Source: Janibacter sp. CX7
GTDB taxonomy: Bacteria > Actinomycetota > Actinomycetes > Actinomycetales > Dermatophilaceae
Assembly: GCF_024362365.1 (NCBI RefSeq)
Contig: NZ_CP101464.1
Coordinates: 2,108,001-2,172,000 of the forward strand
Length of the DNA: 64,000 bases
Direction: 5' to 3'
Positions 36,180 through 45,303 of the stretch are shown piece by piece. The notes beneath the pieces were generated by a model. That model ran no database searches and was not told the DNA's origin. It worked only from the letters and a program-made list of their open reading frames with translations. The translations under genes were made by a program, and so were the position numbers. Position 1 is the first letter of the stretch, and each line of letters opens with the position of its first letter.

Positions 36180-38738
36180 GTGCCCGGGAAGAACCTCACC
36201 CGTGAGGAGGCCGCGGAGCGCGCGGCCCTCGTCACGGTCGACAGCCACGAGATCACGCTCGACCTGACGACCTCGGAGACGACCTTCGCGACGACGAGCA
36301 CCATCCGCTTCAGCGCGAAGGGGGGCGCCTCCACCTTCGTCGACTTCATCGGCGAGTCCGTGGAGGGCGTCGAGCTCAACGGCACCCAGCTTGACGCCGC
36401 GGCGATCTTCGCCGACCACCGGATCCGCCTCGACGACCTCGCCGAGGACAACGTCGTGACGATCGCGGCGACCGGTCGCTACATGAACACCGGCGAGGGC
36501 CTGCACCGCTTCGTCGACCCGGTCGACGGCGAGGTCTACCTCTACACGCAGTTCGAGGTGCCCGACAGCCGCCGCATGTACCCCGTCTTCGAGCAGCCGG
36601 ACCTCAAGGCGAGCTTCACGCTGACCGTCACCGCGCCGGCCCACTGGCAGGTCATCGGCAACTCCCCCACCCCCGAGCCGACCCCCGTCGAGGGTCAGGA
36701 GGGCGTGGCGACCTGGGCCTTCGCCCCGACCGAGCGGATGAGCAGCTACATCACCGCGCTCGTCGCCGGCCCCTACGACGTCGTGCGCGACTCGCTCACC
36801 TCGCGGGACAAGGAGGTGCCCCTGGGCATCTTCTGCCGCAAGTCGCTCACGCAGTACCTCGACGCCGACAACCTCTTCGCCCTGACCAAGGCGGGCTTCG
36901 CCTTCTTCGAGGAGGAGTTCGACCACGCCTACCCCTTCACGAAGTACGACCAGGTCTTCACGCCGGAGTACAACATGGGCGCGATGGAGAACGCCGGGTG
37001 CGTGACCTTCCACGAGATGTACGTCTTCCGCTCGAAGGTGCCCGACGCCCTCGTCGAGCGCCGCGCCCTCACCGTGCTGCACGAGCTGGCCCACATGTGG
37101 TTCGGCAACCTCGTGACGATGAAGTGGTGGAACGACCTGTGGCTCAACGAGTCCTTCGCCGAGTGGGCCTCGACGACCTGCCAGGCCGAGGCGACCGAGT
37201 GGGCCGACGCGTGGACGACCTTCTGCACCCACGAGAAGGCCTGGGCCTACCGCCAGGACCAGCTGAGCTCGACCCACCCGATCGTCGCCCCGATCCGCGA
37301 CCTCGCCGACGTCGAGGTCAACTTCGACGGCATCACCTATGCCAAGGGCGCGTCGGTGCTCAAGCAGCTCGTCGCCTATGTCGGGCGTGAGCCCTTCCGC
37401 GACGGCCTGCGCGCCTACTTCGCCAAGCACGCGTGGGGCAACACCACGCTCGATGACCTGCTCGACGAGCTCGAGGCCACCTCGGGTCGCGATCTGCGCT
37501 CTTGGTCGAAGCTGTGGCTCGAGACGGCGGGCGTCAACACCCTTCGCCCGCAGGTCGAGGTCGACGACCGCGGCCACTACGTCGACGCGGTCATCGAGCA
37601 GAGCTTCGCCGAGGGCTTCGAGACGATCCGCCCGCACCGCCTCGCCGTGGGTCTCTACGACCTCGTCGACGGCACGCTGCAGCGCCGCGAGCGCATCGAG
37701 GTCGACGTCGACAGCGAGCGCACCCCGCTCCCCCAGCTCGTCGGTCAGCGCCAGCCCGACCTGCTGCTGCTCAACGACGACGACCTGACCTACGCCAAGC
37801 TGCGCCTCGACGAGCGTTCCCTCGCAACGCTGCTCGCCCACCCGACGGCCTTCGAGGACTCGCTGCCGGCGTCGCTGGCGCTGGCCTCGGCCTGGGACAT
37901 GACGCGTGACGCCGAGATGCCGGCGAGCGACTACGTCGAGCTCGTCCTGCCCGTGCTCGACGGGCTGTCCGACTCGACCCTGCTGCGCACGCTCGTCGCC
38001 CAGGTCAGCACCGCCGTGCTCACCTACTCCGCGCCCGAGCACCGCGAGCAGCTGCGCCAGCAGGTCGTCACGCACCTGGCCGCCCTGGCGCAGCGCGCCG
38101 CTCCGGGCAGCGACGCCCAGCTCCAGCTCGTCACCGGCCACGCCAACCTCCTGGCCCCCGGCGACGACACGACGTGGGTCGCCGGCCTGCTCGACGGCAG
38201 CACGACGCTCGAGGGCCTGGCGGTCGACACCGACATGCGGTGGACCCTGCTCACCGGCCTGGCCGCGGCCGGGGTCGCCGACGCCGATGCCGTGGCCACG
38301 GAGGCCCAAGGGGACAACACCGCCACCGGTCGCGAGCGCGCGGCCCGGGCCGCGGCGAGCATCCCCACGGCCGAGGCCAAGGAGGCCGCGTGGCAGGCCG
38401 GCGTCGTCGCCACCGACACGCCCAACTCCGTCGTCGACGCCCACGCGCTCGGCTTCGGCCGCACCGGCGACACGGCGCTGCTCACCCCCTTCGTCCAGCG
38501 CTACCACGAGGCGCTGGAGCAGGTCTGGTCCGAGCGGACCCACGCCATCGCCGAGGGCATCGTCATCGGCTTCTACCCGATGGCGCTGGCGGGGCCCGAG
38601 CTGCTCACCGCGACCCAGACGTGGCTCGACGAGCATGCCTCCGCCCCGGCCGGCCTGCGGCGCACCGTCGCCGAGAGCCGCGACACGGTGGCGCGTGCAG
38701 TTGCTGCTCAGGAGCGTGACGCAGACTCCGTCGGATGA
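36180..38738 (+). CDS. pepN: Aminopeptidase N (M1 family zinc peptidase)
   Basis: An 852-residue metallo-aminopeptidase. The exopeptidase motif GAMEN lies near residue 267; the zinc site is HELAHMWFGN (near 301-310) with the third ligand in LNESFAEW 18 residues on. The N-terminal beta domain begins LTREEAAERAALVTVDSHEITLDL, standard for actinobacterial PepN, and the ERAP1-like helical C-terminal domain is complete. GAAGGAG precedes GTG 36180. The stop overlaps the mscS ATG. Confidence 0.95.
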   Translation: MPGKNLTREEAAERAALVTVDSHEITLDLTTSETTFATTSTIRFSAKGGASTFVDFIGESVEGVELNGTQLDAAAIFADHRIRLDDLAEDNVVTIAATGRYMNTGEGLHRFVDPVDGEVYLYTQFEVPDSRRMYPVFEQPDLKASFTLTVTAPAHWQVIGNSPTPEPTPVEGQEGVATWAFAPTERMSSYITALVAGPYDVVRDSLTSRDKEVPLGIFCRKSLTQYLDADNLFALTKAGFAFFEEEFDHAYPFTKYDQVFTPEYNMGAMENAGCVTFHEMYVFRSKVPDALVERRALTVLHELAHMWFGNLVTMKWWNDLWLNESFAEWASTTCQAEATEWADAWTTFCTHEKAWAYRQDQLSSTHPIVAPIRDLADVEVNFDGITYAKGASVLKQLVAYVGREPFRDGLRAYFAKHAWGNTTLDDLLDELEATSGRDLRSWSKLWLETAGVNTLRPQVEVDDRGHYVDAVIEQSFAEGFETIRPHRLAVGLYDLVDGTLQRRERIEVDVDSERTPLPQLVGQRQPDLLLLNDDDLTYAKLRLDERSLATLLAHPTAFEDSLPASLALASAWDMTRDAEMPASDYVELVLPVLDGLSDSTLLRTLVAQVSTAVLTYSAPEHREQLRQQVVTHLAALAQRAAPGSDAQLQLVTGHANLLAPGDDTTWVAGLLDGSTTLEGLAVDTDMRWTLLTGLAAAGVADADAVATEAQGDNTATGRERAARAAASIPTAEAKEAAWQAGVVATDTPNSVVDAHALGFGRTGDTALLTPFVQRYHEALEQVWSERTHAIAEGIVIGFYPMALAGPELLTATQTWLDEHASAPAGLRRTVAESRDTVARAVAAQERDADSVG

Positions 38739-39649
38739 TCGACGTGCCCCACCCGCTTGCCATCGACCTCACCTGGGAGTCCGCCCTCGACTGGGTCCTC
38801 GGTGCGCCCCTGCAGATTCTCGTCACGGTCGTCGTCGCCTTCCTCGGCCGGTGGCTCGCCCACCGGGCGATCACCAAAGCGGTCGACGCGTCGATCGCCC
38901 GCAGCGAGGCCAGCCGCGCCAAGCGTGAGCGCAGCAGCGGGATCCCCGCGTCCGCCGCCAAGGAGCGTTATCGCCAGCGAACGCTGACGATGGGCTCGCT
39001 GCTGCGCAGCATCGCGACCTTCGCCATCGCCGTCATCACCGTGCTCACCGTGATGTCGCTCCTCGGGATCCCGCTCGCGCCGCTGCTGGCCTCCGCCGGA
39101 GTCGGTGGTGTCGCGCTCGGCTTCGGCGCGCAGGCCCTGGTCAAGGACTTCCTCTCCGGGATCTTCATGATCCTCGAGGACCAGTACGGCGTGGGCGACC
39201 TCATCGACACCGGCGAGGCCGTCGGCACCGTCGAGGAAGTGACGCTGCGCGTCACCCGGCTGCGCGACCCCGATGGCGTCGTGTGGTACGTCCGCAACGG
39301 CGAGATCATCCGGATCGGCAACCGCAGCCAGGGCTGGTCGACGGTCCTCGTCGACATCCCCTTCAGCTACCGCGAGGACATCGAGCGAGTCCTGGGGATC
39401 ATCCGCGACACCGTCGGGCAGATCGACGACGACCCGCACTGGCACGAGGTGCTGCGCGAGGACCTCCAGGTCCTCGGCGTCGAGTCGATCACCGGCGGCA
39501 CGGTCACCGTGCGCGTCCTCGCCCGCTGCGCCCCCGACGAGAACTGGGGCATCCAGCGCGAGATCCGACGGCGGGTCAAGGAGACCTTCGACCGCGAGGG
39601 CATCGCGGGTCCCCCGATCCCGATGTCCGGTGGTGGGCACCAGATCTGA
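38735..39649 (+). CDS. Small-conductance mechanosensitive channel (MscS family)
   Basis: A 304-residue membrane protein. TM1 is LQILVTVVVAFLGRWLA, TM2 IATFAIAVITVLTVMSLLG, and the pore helix LASAGVGGVALGFGAQALVKDFLSGIFMILEDQYGVGD has the Gly/Ala packing of MscS TM3. The beta domain (VTRLRDPDGVVWYVRNGEI) and C-terminal alpha/beta domain follow. It relieves osmotic downshock. ATG overlaps the pepN stop (ATGA). Confidence 0.92.
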   Translation: MIDVPHPLAIDLTWESALDWVLGAPLQILVTVVVAFLGRWLAHRAITKAVDASIARSEASRAKRERSSGIPASAAKERYRQRTLTMGSLLRSIATFAIAVITVLTVMSLLGIPLAPLLASAGVGGVALGFGAQALVKDFLSGIFMILEDQYGVGDLIDTGEAVGTVEEVTLRVTRLRDPDGVVWYVRNGEIIRIGNRSQGWSTVLVDIPFSYREDIERVLGIIRDTVGQIDDDPHWHEVLREDLQVLGVESITGGTVTVRVLARCAPDENWGIQREIRRRVKETFDREGIAGPPIPMSGGGHQI

Positions 39650-39683
39650 GTAGGGTCGACACCACCGACGAAGGGGGAGGCTC

Positions 39684-39962
39684 ATGACCGCGTGCTACTC
39701 GTGCGGACGCAGGATCCAGGGCAAGGTCTACAGGTCGACGATCGGCAAGCCGGCCTGCCGGGGTTGCAGCAACCTGCAGGTCGGTGCGGTCATCGGGACC
39801 GCGTCCGGCGCATCGACGGGCGAGACCCTCGGGCTGATCCACATCCTCAACTCGTGGCGTACGGGCACGAAGAAGAGCAAGGCCCGCGACGAGGCCGACA
39901 CCCGGCCGCTCGTCGAGATGCCGTGGAAGCGTCCCCGCCGCAAGGACGAGGGCGACGCCTGA
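39684..39962 (+). CDS. Small zinc-ribbon-like hypothetical protein
   Basis: A 92-residue protein that I do not recognise beyond its metal site. CYSCGRRIQGKVYRSTIGKPACRGC (about residues 4-28) has two CxxC pairs spaced like a zinc ribbon. A glycine-rich middle (VGAVIGTASGASTGETLG) could be a short membrane-associated segment, and the C-terminus is basic then acidic. A -10-like TAGGGT lies at 39651-39656; the Shine-Dalgarno GGGGGAGG belongs to a CGAAGGGGG copy (39669). Confidence 0.6.
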   Translation: MTACYSCGRRIQGKVYRSTIGKPACRGCSNLQVGAVIGTASGASTGETLGLIHILNSWRTGTKKSKARDEADTRPLVEMPWKRPRRKDEGDA

Positions 39963-39975
39963 CACACTGACGGGC

Positions 39976-40380
39976 ATGTTCGCCCAGCCCGGAGACAGCT
40001 TCTACGAGCAGGTCGGAGGTCACGAGACCTTCGTGCGCCTGGTGCGCGCCTTCTACGAGGGTGTGGCCCAGGACGAGCCGCTGCGCGCGCTCTACCCGGA
40101 GGAGGACCTCGGCCCCGCCGAGGTGCGCCTGCGGATGTTCCTCGAGCAGTACTTCGGCGGCCCCGGCACCTACAGCCAGGAGCGTGGTCACCCGCGCCTG
40201 CGGATGCGGCACGTGCCCTATGCCGTGACCCCCGACATGCGCGACCGGTGGATGCAGCACATGCTCGCCGCGATGGACACGCTCGACCTGCCCGAGTCGC
40301 ACGACTCGGCCATGCGTGACTACTTCCGGCGGGCGGCGGACATGCTCGTCAACTCCGACGAGGACGGGCAGCGACTGTGA
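39976..40380 (+). CDS. glbO: Group II truncated haemoglobin (GlbO/trHbO type)
   Basis: A 134-residue 2-on-2 globin. It keeps FYEQVGGHETFVRLVRAFYEGVAQDEPLRALYPEEDL, RLRMFLEQYFGGPGTYSQERGHPRLRMRHVPYAV (proximal His and the trHbO E/F region) and RDRWMQHMLAAMD with its conserved Trp of group II globins. It binds O2/NO in the cytosol. Its end overlaps the alpha-glucosidase start by 4 bp. Confidence 0.93.
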   Translation: MFAQPGDSFYEQVGGHETFVRLVRAFYEGVAQDEPLRALYPEEDLGPAEVRLRMFLEQYFGGPGTYSQERGHPRLRMRHVPYAVTPDMRDRWMQHMLAAMDTLDLPESHDSAMRDYFRRAADMLVNSDEDGQRL

Positions 40381-42080
40381 CGACCGGACCGACCCCCTTC
40401 GACCGCACCGTCGGGCTGCACACCCCCGACCCGGCGGACGCCCCGTGGTGGCGCGATGCCGTCATCTACCAGGTGTACCCGCGCTCGTGGGCCGACGCCT
40501 CGGGCGACGGTGTCGGTGACCTGCCGGGCATCACCTCGCGGCTGGAGCACCTGCGTGACCTCGGCGTCGACGCGGTGTGGCTCTCCCCCTTCTACCGCTC
40601 GCCGCAGCGCGACGCCGGTTACGACGTCGCCGACCACCGTGACGTCGACCCGCTCTTCGGGACCCTCGACGACGCCGACGCCATGATCGCCCGGGCCCAC
40701 GAGCTCGGCCTGCGCGTCGTCGTCGACCTCGTGCCCAACCACACCTCCTCCGACCACCCGTGGTTCCAGGCGGCACTGGGCTCCGGGCCGGGCAGCCCCG
40801 AGCGCGAGCGCTACGTCTTCCGTGACGGCCTCGGCGATGACGGGTCGCAGCCGCCGACCGACTGGCTGGCCAACTTCGGGGGCGGCGCCTGGACGCGTGT
40901 CACCGAGCCCGACGGCACGCCCGGACAGTGGTACCTCCACCTCTTCGACCCGAGCCAGCCGGACCTCGACTGGACCAACCCGCAGGTGCGCGAGGACTTC
41001 GAGACGACGCTGCGCTTCTGGCTCGACCGGGGGGTCGACGGATTCCGCGTCGACGTCGCCCACGGGCTGGTCAAGGACCCGACCTTCCCGCCCTTCGGCA
41101 AGCACCCCGGCGGGCTCATGGAGGTCACCCACGAGGCGCCCTACTGGGACCAGGACGGCGTCCACGAGATCTACCGCGCCTGGCGCGAGCTGCTCGACTC
41201 CTACGGCGAGCCCGCCCGCATCATGTGCGCCGAGGCGTGGGTCGCGCCGGCGGACCGCGCCGCCCGCTACGTGCGTCCCGACGAGTTCCACCAGGCCTTC
41301 AACTTCGACTTCCTCGAGACGACCTGGCGGGCGGCCGACCTGCGCACGGTCGTGCGTCGCTCGCTCGAGGCCAACGACTCGGTCGGCGCGCCGTCGACGT
41401 GGGTGCTCAGCAACCACGACGTGCTGCGCCACGCCAGCCGCTTCGGCCTGCCCGTCGGCCAGCCGCGTCCCAACGGCATCGGCGCCGACGACCCCCAGCC
41501 GGACGCCGAGGTGGGGCTGCGCCGGGCGCGGGCGGCCACGACGCTCATGCTCGCGCTGCCCGGCGGCGCCTACGTCTACCAGGGCGAGGAGCTCGGGCTC
41601 CCGGAGCACACCAGCCTCCCCGACGCAGTCCGCCAGGACCCGACCTTCGCCCGCACCGGAGGGCTCGAGCTCGGTCGTGACGGCTGCCGCGTGCCGATGG
41701 CGTGGGAGCAAGGGGCGCCGGCACTGGGCTTCTCCCCCACCGGCGCCGCGTGGCTGCCGCAGCCGCCCGCCTACTCCGACCTCGCCGTCGACGCGCAGAC
41801 CGGCGTCGCGGGCTCGACCCTCGAGCTCTACCGCTCGCTGCTCGCGCTGCGGCGCGAGCGCCGGCTCGGCCTCGCCGGGCTCGAGGAGGTCGAGGGCCTG
41901 GGCGAGGACGTCGTCGGCTACGTCGCGACCTCACCCGACAGCACGCGCACCCTCGTCGTGGCCAACCTCGGCACCGAGCCGGTGGCGCTGCCCGAGGGCG
42001 CCCGGCTGCTCGTCGCATCCGGCGACCTCGACGACGGCCGGGTGCCGACGGACACCGCGGTGTGGGCGGACCTGGCCTGA
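40377..42080 (+). CDS. GH13 alpha-glucosidase (oligo-1,6-glucosidase type)
   Basis: A 567-residue enzyme of the alpha-amylase superfamily. VIYQVYPRSWADASGDGVGDLPGI opens the barrel. The catalytic residues are Asp in GFRVDVAHG (near residue 225), Glu in MCAEAW (near 285) and Asp in LSNHDVLRH (near 347); VVDLVPNHTSSDHPWF is conserved region I. It hydrolyses terminal alpha-glucosides from malto- or isomalto-oligosaccharides; specificity not determined. ATG overlaps the globin stop, and its own stop overlaps the next gene. Confidence 0.9.
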   Translation: MTTGPTPFDRTVGLHTPDPADAPWWRDAVIYQVYPRSWADASGDGVGDLPGITSRLEHLRDLGVDAVWLSPFYRSPQRDAGYDVADHRDVDPLFGTLDDADAMIARAHELGLRVVVDLVPNHTSSDHPWFQAALGSGPGSPERERYVFRDGLGDDGSQPPTDWLANFGGGAWTRVTEPDGTPGQWYLHLFDPSQPDLDWTNPQVREDFETTLRFWLDRGVDGFRVDVAHGLVKDPTFPPFGKHPGGLMEVTHEAPYWDQDGVHEIYRAWRELLDSYGEPARIMCAEAWVAPADRAARYVRPDEFHQAFNFDFLETTWRAADLRTVVRRSLEANDSVGAPSTWVLSNHDVLRHASRFGLPVGQPRPNGIGADDPQPDAEVGLRRARAATTLMLALPGGAYVYQGEELGLPEHTSLPDAVRQDPTFARTGGLELGRDGCRVPMAWEQGAPALGFSPTGAAWLPQPPAYSDLAVDAQTGVAGSTLELYRSLLALRRERRLGLAGLEEVEGLGEDVVGYVATSPDSTRTLVVANLGTEPVALPEGARLLVASGDLDDGRVPTDTAVWADLA

Positions 42081-42631
42081 TGGCCGACATCCTGCTGCTC
42101 CACTCCGCGCTCGGGCTGCGGCCGGGGGTGCACGCCTTCGCCGACCGCCTGCGCGCGCTCGGCCACGAGGTCGTCGTGCCCGACTACTACGAGGGGCACG
42201 TCTTCGAGCAGGAGGCCCCCGGCATCGCGCACCGCGACGCCCACCCCGAGTACTTCGAGGCGGTCCGCGAGCTCGCGGCGCAGCTGCCGCCGGAGACGGC
42301 CCTGATCGGCATGTCGCTCGGGTCCTTCTTCGCCCAGCGGCTGGCCGCGCGCAGGCCCCGCGCCCGGGCGGCGATCCTCATGCACTCGGTCGCCGCGCCC
42401 CGACACGACTGGTCGGGCGTGCCCGTCCAGGTCCACCGGCGCGAGGACGACCCGTGGATCGCCCCGGGTGACGTCGTCGTGCTCGGCGCCGCGGTCGAGG
42501 CGAGCGGGGCCCCCTTCGAGGACCACGTGACGCCCGGTCGCGGGCACCTCTTCGCCGACCCCGACCTGCCCGGCTACGACGTGGCGGCGACCGGCGCGAC
42601 GGTCGAGCGGATCGACGCCTTCCTCCGCTGA
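42080..42631 (+). CDS. Small dienelactone-hydrolase-like alpha/beta hydrolase
   Basis: A 183-residue protein. MADILLLHSALGLRPGVHAFADRLRALGHEVVVPDYYEG is a DLH-type opening, and the nucleophile elbow GMSLGSFFAQ (near residue 76) has Ser instead of Cys. Asp is likely in VHRREDDPWI and His in TPGRGHLFADP, giving a complete triad. The substrate is unknown. ATG overlaps the GH13 stop (TGATG). Confidence 0.83.
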   Translation: MADILLLHSALGLRPGVHAFADRLRALGHEVVVPDYYEGHVFEQEAPGIAHRDAHPEYFEAVRELAAQLPPETALIGMSLGSFFAQRLAARRPRARAAILMHSVAAPRHDWSGVPVQVHRREDDPWIAPGDVVVLGAAVEASGAPFEDHVTPGRGHLFADPDLPGYDVAATGATVERIDAFLR

Positions 42632-42686
42632 GGACGGTCAGCTCGGGGGTGGTGCGCTGTCGGCGGACCGCACTAGCGTCGCCACC

Positions 42687-43031
42687 ATGGCTCTGACCCT
42701 CGGCATGATCACGACCGACACGACCGATGCCGCCGCCCTGGCCACCTGGTGGGCCGAGCAGACCGGCGGCGAGGTCGTCGAGACCAACGACGGCTGGTTC
42801 GTCACCGTGCAGCTGCCCGGCGGGCCGCTGCTCGCCTTCCAGCGGGTCGACGACCCGACACCCGGCAAGAACCGGCTGCACCTCGACCTCGGTGCGCCCG
42901 ACCTCGATGCCGAGGTCGAGCGGCTCACCGGCGTGGGCGCAACGGTCGTCGCGCAGCGGCAGATGGGCGACTTCCGCTGGGTGACGATGGCCGACCCGGA
43001 CGGCAACGAGTTCTGCGTCGCCAACCACTGA
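42687..43031 (+). CDS. VOC (glyoxalase/bleomycin-resistance) fold protein
   Basis: A 114-residue single-domain VOC protein: MITTDTTDAAALATWWAEQTGG (first beta-alpha), LLAFQRVDDPTPGKNRLHLDL, and WVTMADPDGNEFCV with the usual metal-ligand position. The family binds metal and varied substrates; here none can be named. A -10-like TAGCGT (42674-42679) ends 7 nt before the ATG, so it is probably leaderless. Confidence 0.85.
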   Translation: MALTLGMITTDTTDAAALATWWAEQTGGEVVETNDGWFVTVQLPGGPLLAFQRVDDPTPGKNRLHLDLGAPDLDAEVERLTGVGATVVAQRQMGDFRWVTMADPDGNEFCVANH

Positions 43032-43053
43032 CGGGCGCGCGTACGGTGAGCGG

Positions 43054-43851
43054 GTGAGGCCCGCGCGCGACTACGCATACTTCAGCGACGAGACCCCCAT
43101 CGCCCTCGCCCACCGGGGCGGGTCGACCTTCGAGCCCAACCTCGGTCGTGAGAACACCGTCCACGCCTTCCACCAGGCGGTCGACATGGGCTACCGCTAC
43201 CTCGAGACCGACGTGCACGCGACGGCCGACGGTCGGCTCGTCGCCTTCCACGACGAGGTCCTCGACCGGGTGACGGACGCGCAGGGAGCCATCGCCGGGC
43301 TGCCGTGGGCGCAGGTGTCGCAGGCGCGGATCCACGGGATCGACGCCGTGCCCCTGATGGACGAGCTCTTCGAGACCTTCCCCGAGGCGCGCTTCAACAT
43401 CGACGTCAAGGCCGACGGCGCGGTCGTCCCGCTCGTCGAGGCGATCCGACGACACGACGCCGTCGAGCGGGTGTGCATCGGGTCCTTCAGCGACGCGCGG
43501 CTGCGTCGGGTGCGCCGCGCGCTCGGCCCCGACCTCGCGACGTCTGCCGGCCCGGTCGGCGTCGCCTCGCTCCGGCTGCTCCCGGGGGTGCTCTCCCGGC
43601 TCGTCCACTCCCCCGCCCAGGCGCTGCAGATCCCTGTCACCCACGCCGTCGGGCCGAGGTCGGTGACGGTCGTCGTGCCCCGGCTGGTCGAGGTGGCGCA
43701 CCGGCTGGGCAAGCAGGTGCACGTGTGGACGATCGACGACGCCGACGAGATGCATCGCCTGCTCGACCTCGGCGTCGACGGCATCGTCACCGACCGGATC
43801 GACACCCTGCGGGACGTGCTCGCGGAGCGGGGTCACCCCCTTCGCCGGTAG
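43054..43851 (+). CDS. Glycerophosphodiester phosphodiesterase (GDPD family)
   Basis: A 265-residue TIM-barrel enzyme that splits glycerophosphodiesters to glycerol-3-phosphate. ALAHRGGSTFEPNLGRENTVHAF contains the catalytic HRG and the PENT-like ENT metal site, GYRYLETDVHATADGRLVAFHDEVLDRVTD the ETDV and FHD motifs, and VWTIDDADEMHRLLDLGVDGIVTDR the barrel end. GTG 43054; a -10-like TACGGT (43042-43047) ends 6 nt before it, suggesting a leaderless transcript. No signal peptide, so it is cytosolic. Confidence 0.9.
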   Translation: MRPARDYAYFSDETPIALAHRGGSTFEPNLGRENTVHAFHQAVDMGYRYLETDVHATADGRLVAFHDEVLDRVTDAQGAIAGLPWAQVSQARIHGIDAVPLMDELFETFPEARFNIDVKADGAVVPLVEAIRRHDAVERVCIGSFSDARLRRVRRALGPDLATSAGPVGVASLRLLPGVLSRLVHSPAQALQIPVTHAVGPRSVTVVVPRLVEVAHRLGKQVHVWTIDDADEMHRLLDLGVDGIVTDRIDTLRDVLAERGHPLRR

Positions 43852-43861
43852 TCGCGGCAGG

Positions 43862-44656
43862 TCAGGACTGCAGCGCGGCGAGGACCTGCTCGACGGCGGT
43901 GGGACGCCCGGCGACGCTCCACACGTGCCCACGGACCTGGACCTGCTCGGCCCGGCCGCCGACGGCCGTGACGAGCGCGGCGCCGGGCAGCCAGTCCCAC
44001 TCGGGCACCGCCTGCTGGGCCCAGACGCCGATGCGGCCGGCGGCGACCGCGGCGAGGTCGCACGAGCCGGAGCCGAACATGCGGACCGTCGCCGCGCCCT
44101 CGATCGCGGCCAGCCAGGGCTCGCGCAGCGTGGCGTCGGGCAGGCGCGCGGGGTGGAGATAGGTCGCCATGGCGACCTCGGCCAGGGGCAGGTCGGCGAG
44201 TTCGCCGACGGGTGAGCCGTTGAGCGCCGTCGGCAGGTCGCGACCACCGAGCCACGCCTCGTCGACGGCAGGTTGGTGCACGGCCCCGAGAGCCAGCCCG
44301 GCGTGGTCGCGCAGCGCGAGCGCGCTGCACCAGGTGCCCAGGCCGGAGAGGAAGTTGTAGGTCCCGTCGACGGGGTCGATGACCCACGTGCGACCGGAGC
44401 GGCTCTCGGCCTCGGCCCCCTCCTCGCCGACGATCCCGTCGTCGGGACGCAGCCGGGCCAGCGTGCCGGCGACGAGCTCCTCGGCGGCGTGGTCGGCCGC
44501 CGTGACGACATCGGAGATCGACGTCTTGTGCTGTGCCTGCAGCCCCTCGGTGCGCATGCGCGCGGCGAGCCGCGCCGCGTCACGGGCCAGCGCTGCGGCC
44601 AGCGCGGCGTCGTCGAGGTCGGTGAGGTGGTCGAGGTCAGTGAGATGGTCGTCCAC
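43862..44656 (-). CDS. Inositol monophosphatase-family phosphatase
   Basis: A 264-residue Mg-dependent phosphatase. The metal motifs are IVGEEGAE (Glu), TWVIDPVDGTYNFLSGL (DPxDGT) and PEWDWLPGAAL (WDxxPG-like). Actinobacterial members include histidinol-phosphatase HisN, so substrate may be histidinol-phosphate or inositol-phosphate. GTG 44656 starts after a -10-like TAGTGT (44669-44664) 7 nt upstream, so it is probably leaderless. The N-terminus contains a duplicated DHLTDL encoded by an 18-bp tandem repeat. Confidence 0.88.
   Translation of the reverse strand: MDDHLTDLDHLTDLDDAALAAALARDAARLAARMRTEGLQAQHKTSISDVVTAADHAAEELVAGTLARLRPDDGIVGEEGAEAESRSGRTWVIDPVDGTYNFLSGLGTWCSALALRDHAGLALGAVHQPAVDEAWLGGRDLPTALNGSPVGELADLPLAEVAMATYLHPARLPDATLREPWLAAIEGAATVRMFGSGSCDLAAVAAGRIGVWAQQAVPEWDWLPGAALVTAVGGRAEQVQVRGHVWSVAGRPTAVEQVLAALQS
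44615..44650. repeat. 18-bp tandem duplication inside the phosphatase gene
   Basis: Units 44615-44632 (GAGGTCGGTGAGGTGGTC) and 44633-44650 (GAGGTCAGTGAGATGGTC) differ at two positions and encode two DHLTDL hexapeptides at the protein N-terminus. The insertion keeps the frame and lies before the catalytic domain. Confidence 0.85.
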
Positions 44657-44673
44657 GCGCCCCACACTATGCG

Positions 44674-45303
44674 TCAGCGGGTGAGCACGAAGCCGCGGTC
44701 GGTCGCCACCCGCGTCCACGGCCCGATCGTGTGCACCTGAGCCTGCGCGCCGGCCTCCGGCCGCAGGAAGCCCAGTGCGTGCAGGCCGAAGGCGGTGCCC
44801 GCCGGGACCGGCGGGACGGTGGCGGTCGACCTGCCCCACACCCGCGAGCGCAGGTCGCCGACGGCTGACGCACCGGAGCCTTCCGGAGCCCCCTGGGCGA
44901 CCTCGGCGATCCCCTCCCGGGCGACGGCCAGCAGGTCGGTGTCGGCGACGAGCCCGACGGGCTCCCAGCCCGAGCGGGGCGGGGTGAGCGCACGCCAGGT
45001 CGGCTGCGAGGTGACCGGCGGCGCCTCGAGCTGGGTCCTGCCCCGGGCGAGGCGATCGGTCACGGCCGCGATGGGGACGCAGGTGTCCCACGTGGCCGGC
45101 TCCGCCAGGGCGCAGGTCCGCAGGCCGAGGACGAGGCCGCTGCTGCCGAGCCCGCGGCCCGGCAGCACGCAGGTCCAGGCGGCGAGGACGGACCCGACCG
45201 CCTGGAGCCGGACGTCGCCCTCGTCGTCGAGGCGCTTGGCCCGGGTCAGATAGGTCACGAGGTCGGCCGCGGTCTGCTCGTCGGCGAGGCGAAGGGGGGT
45301 CAT
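44674..45303 (-). CDS. Hypothetical protein, possibly conserved in actinobacteria
   Basis: A 209-residue protein that I cannot assign. It begins MTPLRLADEQTAADLVTYLTRAKRLDDEGDVRLQAVGSVLAAWTCVL, contains GWEPVGLVADTDLLAVAREGIAEVAQG in the middle and ends GPWTRVATDRGFVLTR. No signal peptide or membrane helix. It overlaps the thioesterase gene by 4 bp (ATGA type), so the two are co-translated. A CGAAGGGGG copy (45290) lies at its start. Confidence 0.7.
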   Translation of the reverse strand: MTPLRLADEQTAADLVTYLTRAKRLDDEGDVRLQAVGSVLAAWTCVLPGRGLGSSGLVLGLRTCALAEPATWDTCVPIAAVTDRLARGRTQLEAPPVTSQPTWRALTPPRSGWEPVGLVADTDLLAVAREGIAEVAQGAPEGSGASAVGDLRSRVWGRSTATVPPVPAGTAFGLHALGFLRPEAGAQAQVHTIGPWTRVATDRGFVLTR

